Shown here in pieces: positions 61,974 through 64,000 of a stretch of DNA of 64,000 nt; position 1 is the stretch's first letter; each line of letters starts with the position of its first letter. Under the pieces are notes generated by a model that saw only the letters and a program-made list of their open reading frames with translations, did not search any database and had not been told where the DNA came from. The stretch is from Pseudomonas sp. SJZ079. GTDB lineage: Bacteria > Pseudomonadota > Gammaproteobacteria > Pseudomonadales > Pseudomonadaceae. The position numbers were made by a program, and so were the translations under genes. The stretch is from the NCBI RefSeq assembly GCF_007993865.1, contig NZ_VIUH01000013.1, forward strand, positions 1-64,000, written 5' to 3'.

Positions 61974-62888
61974 TTACTCGGGCATCGCCTGCCCCAGCTG
62001 CTCCTTGCAGTAATCCATGAACAGCTGCGCCGGTTTGGTCAGCTGGGCGCGCTTGAGCCAGGCGGCCACCAGGCCGGAGGTCGCCACCTGCTCGGCGATG
62101 TCCAGCGCCACCACCTTCTTGCCGTCGTAGGTGCATTCCGAATGTGGCCGGGTTACCAGCAGCGAGAAGCCGAAGCCCTGGCCGACCATGCCGCGCACCA
62201 TCTCGATCGACGGTGAGCTGAAGACGATGTTCGGGGTCAGGCCCAGCTCGCTGAAGATACTCACGAAGTAGGTTCGGCTCGGCAGCACGTCGAGCAGGAT
62301 CATCGGTTCCAGGCACAGGTCGCGCAGTGAAATCTGCGCCTGCTGGGTGAAGCGGTGACCCTCGGGCAGCAGCGCGTAGGGTTTCTGTGGCGGCATCAAG
62401 GGCTCGGTTTCGATGGTGTTGTCGAGGTCGTGTTCGTAGAGAAACGCCAGGTCGAAGGTGCCGGCGGTGAGGCCCTGGACCAGCTCCTGTTGCTCGCCGT
62501 CGCGCAGGCGGATTTCCACTCCAGGGTAGAGGGCGGTGAACCCAGCGATCAGGCGCGGCAGGTACAGCGGCGCCACCGTCTCGAAGCAGCCGATGTCGAT
62601 CTGCCCGGCCACTATGTCGTTATCCGCCAGGGCGTTCTGCTCGAACTCGTGGGCCATGCGCAGCAGCTCCTGCGCCTTGCGATAGAAGCGCGCGCCGCTG
62701 GGGGTGAGCGACACGCCCTGGGCGTGATGACGAATGAGCAGCTGCACGCCGAAGTTATCCTCCAGACCCTTGACCGCGGTGGAGATCGACGGCTGGGCGA
62801 TATACAGCTTGCGCGAGGCCTCGGCAACGCTGCCGGCCTCCACGGTGGTCACGAAATACTTGAGTTGGCGCAAGGTGTAGGTAGCCAC
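61974..62888 (-). CDS. LysR family regulator, divergent from an aldehyde dehydrogenase
   Basis: This 304-residue LysR-type regulator has the helix-turn-helix YFVTTVEAGSVAEASRKLYIAQPSISTAVKGLE and a C-terminal effector domain. The GTG at 62886-62888 follows AGAGGTTTGC. It probably regulates the divergent dehydrogenase gene; its inducer could be an amine- or aldehyde-derived acid. Confidence 0.86.
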   Translation of the reverse strand: MATYTLRQLKYFVTTVEAGSVAEASRKLYIAQPSISTAVKGLEDNFGVQLLIRHHAQGVSLTPSGARFYRKAQELLRMAHEFEQNALADNDIVAGQIDIGCFETVAPLYLPRLIAGFTALYPGVEIRLRDGEQQELVQGLTAGTFDLAFLYEHDLDNTIETEPLMPPQKPYALLPEGHRFTQQAQISLRDLCLEPMILLDVLPSRTYFVSIFSELGLTPNIVFSSPSIEMVRGMVGQGFGFSLLVTRPHSECTYDGKKVVALDIAEQVATSGLVAAWLKRAQLTKPAQLFMDYCKEQLGQAMPE

Positions 62889-63210
62889 GCAAACCTCTGT
62901 TGGGTTGTTGCTGCCCGGCTCTCGGGCAGTCTGTTGGGCCGGGTTACGGCAGGCTTGGCTGTCCGCCTGGTTTCGTTACGTCAGTTGTAGGCACTGCATG
63001 CGCGCTGGCGCAAGGGCGACAGGCTCCTAGGGTCACCCGTCGAGTCTGCACCATACCGCAGCTGCGCGGCTGGGGAGCGCTCGCGCTGCCGAGCTTTTTT
63101 ATGGGTCCCGAGCATATTTTTACTAATTTTCCTCTGCCGAGCGATGTCGCAGTATCCCCCTCAACTGAACACAGAGATGACCGCCGAAGCGGTCGATGAG
63201 GGAGTGCAGC
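62889..63210. promoter_or_regulatory. Divergent promoter region, LysR / aldehyde dehydrogenase
   Basis: The 322-bp stretch has a distinct AT-rich patch (TTTTTTATGGG and ATATTTTTACTAATTTTCC, about 63097-63133) close to the dehydrogenase gene, the likely promoter. No gene or clear palindrome was found. Confidence 0.4.
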
Positions 63211-64000
63211 GTGGTAGATCTCAGCTATTGGCAACAGCGGGCGGCCCGCCAAGGGTTTATCGACAAGGCGCTGATCGGTGGCCGTCAGGTGGCTGCCGCC
63301 TCCGGTGTCACCTTCGACGCGATCAATCCGGCGACCAACCAGCTGCTGGCCAAGGTGAGCGCCTGCGGCGAGGTCGAGGTCGACCTGGCGGTACGCAGCG
63401 CCCGTCAGGCCTTCGAGCAGGGCCCCTGGGCGCGGATGGCGCCGGGCGAGCGCAAGAAAATTCTGCTGCGCCTGGCCGAGCTGATTCTGCAGCACCGCGA
63501 GGAACTGGCGCTGCTCGACTCGCTGAACATGGGCAAGCCGGTGATGGATGCCTTGAACATCGACGTGCCCGGCGCCGCCCATGTGTTCGCCTGGTATGGC
63601 GAAAGCCTGGACAAGCTCTACGACCAGGTCGCGCCCAGCGCGCAGAACGTGCTGGCGACCATCACCCGCGTGCCGCTCGGCGTGGTCGCCGCCGTGGTGC
63701 CGTGGAACTTCCCGCTGGACATGGCCGCCTGGAAGCTCGCGCCGGCGCTGGCGGCGGGCAACAGCGTGGTGCTCAAGCCGGCGGAGCAGTCACCGTTCTC
63801 CGCCCTGCGTCTGGGCGAGCTGGCGCTGGAGGCAGGCATACCGGAAGGCGTGCTGAACGTGTTACCGGGCCTCGGCGAGAGCGCCGGCAAGGCCCTGGGC
63901 CTGCACCCGGATGTCGATTGCCTGGTGTTCACCGGTTCGACCCAGGTGGGCAAGTACTTCATGCAGTACGCGGCGCAATCCAATCTCAAGCAGGTCTGGC
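63211..64000 (+). CDS. NAD(P)-dependent aldehyde dehydrogenase (partial at right edge)
   Basis: The first 263 residues of an ALDH-superfamily enzyme are visible, of about 495 expected. It begins LSYWQQRAARQGFIDKALIGG and contains the catalytic-Asn/cofactor segment VVAAVVPWNFPLDMAAWKLAPALAAGN and LVFTGSTQVGKYF; the catalytic Cys lies beyond the window. It is closest to PuuC/KauB-type enzymes that oxidise aminoaldehydes such as 4-guanidinobutyraldehyde. The GTG at 63211 follows GAGGGAG at a good distance. Confidence 0.88.
   Translation, partial: MVDLSYWQQRAARQGFIDKALIGGRQVAAASGVTFDAINPATNQLLAKVSACGEVEVDLAVRSARQAFEQGPWARMAPGERKKILLRLAELILQHREELALLDSLNMGKPVMDALNIDVPGAAHVFAWYGESLDKLYDQVAPSAQNVLATITRVPLGVVAAVVPWNFPLDMAAWKLAPALAAGNSVVLKPAEQSPFSALRLGELALEAGIPEGVLNVLPGLGESAGKALGLHPDVDCLVFTGSTQVGKYFMQYAAQSNLKQVW

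Overview
The window is a high-GC chromosomal segment of a Pseudomonas species. The evidence is the codon use and GC content, the gene order of the cobalamin block (which follows the Pseudomonas cob cluster), several Pseudomonas-type REP families, and a chromosomal-integron fragment like those described in the P. stutzeri / P. alcaligenes lineage. No rRNA, tRNA, CRISPR array or prophage was recognised.

Layout. (1) 1-4060 is mobile, AT-richer DNA: a run of integron gene cassettes read on the minus strand. It holds an AT-rich exported protein, a 147-aa unknown, a VOC protein, a methyltransferase remnant and a truncated GNAT. An intact IS1111-group insertion sequence (IS1111-attC type) splits one attC site, and a 133-bp right-end remnant of a sister copy sits at the same place in a second attC. 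No integrase gene is present on the side where one would be expected. (2) 4122-10545 is an organophosphate/phosphonate-type ABC uptake operon (binding protein, AP-superfamily hydrolase, two permeases, ATPase, HAD phosphatase) with a divergent GntR/UTRA regulator and two matching palindromic operator candidates. (3) 10653-21142 holds housekeeping and regulatory genes: aminopeptidase apeB, phosphopantetheinyl transferase, an AraC protein with a degenerate receiver domain next to a secreted protein of unknown function, EamA and MFS transporters, and an AraC / acyl-CoA dehydrogenase / CoA-transferase locus that contains the wreck of an acyl-CoA synthetase gene. (4) 21330-24493 is a bufferin-type (MNIO/DUF692) copper-peptide operon: DUF2282 precursor, DUF692 enzyme, DUF2063 partner and DoxX, followed upstream by a glutaredoxin pair. 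(5) 24600-31962 carries SprT, Yip1, DnaJ-like, TtcA, a Tag-type glycosylase, a sirtuin, two NlpC/P60 lipoproteins, an O-methyltransferase, an HNH protein and a GFA protein. (6) 32135-44115 is a complete late cobalamin pathway: a B12 riboswitch, btuB, a BtuM-like membrane protein, cobO, cobB, bluB, cobD, cobC, cobQ, cobP, cobU, alpha-ribazole phosphatase and cobV, mostly with 1-8 bp overlaps, closed by a terminator. (7) 44375-48206 is an uncharacterised module of flavin monooxygenase, RidA, DUF1028 and an ArgE-type deacylase. (8) 48465-53719 has a GGDEF/EAL protein and a Cache chemoreceptor, separated by a 1.1-kb non-coding stretch with a degenerate MITE-like element. (9) 53883-61680 is a tricarboxylate-type catabolic operon (PrpF/GalD-like isomerase, OprD porin, TctCBA, 2-hydroxyacid dehydrogenase) with a divergent LysR regulator and a palindrome in the shared promoter. 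(10) 61744-64000 has a second MITE-like element, another LysR gene and the start of an aldehyde dehydrogenase.

How the genes work together. The cob block imports corrinoids (BtuB, BtuM) and converts cobyrinic-type intermediates to cobalamin, and the riboswitch gives feedback control. The Tct/OprD operon links outer-membrane and inner-membrane uptake to cytoplasmic isomerase and dehydrogenase steps on what is probably an unsaturated tricarboxylic acid. The phosphonate-like block couples import with dephosphorylation. The two most unusual regions are the cassette run, where two related insertions share one attC position, and the monooxygenase-RidA-DUF1028-deacylase module, whose substrate cannot be named.
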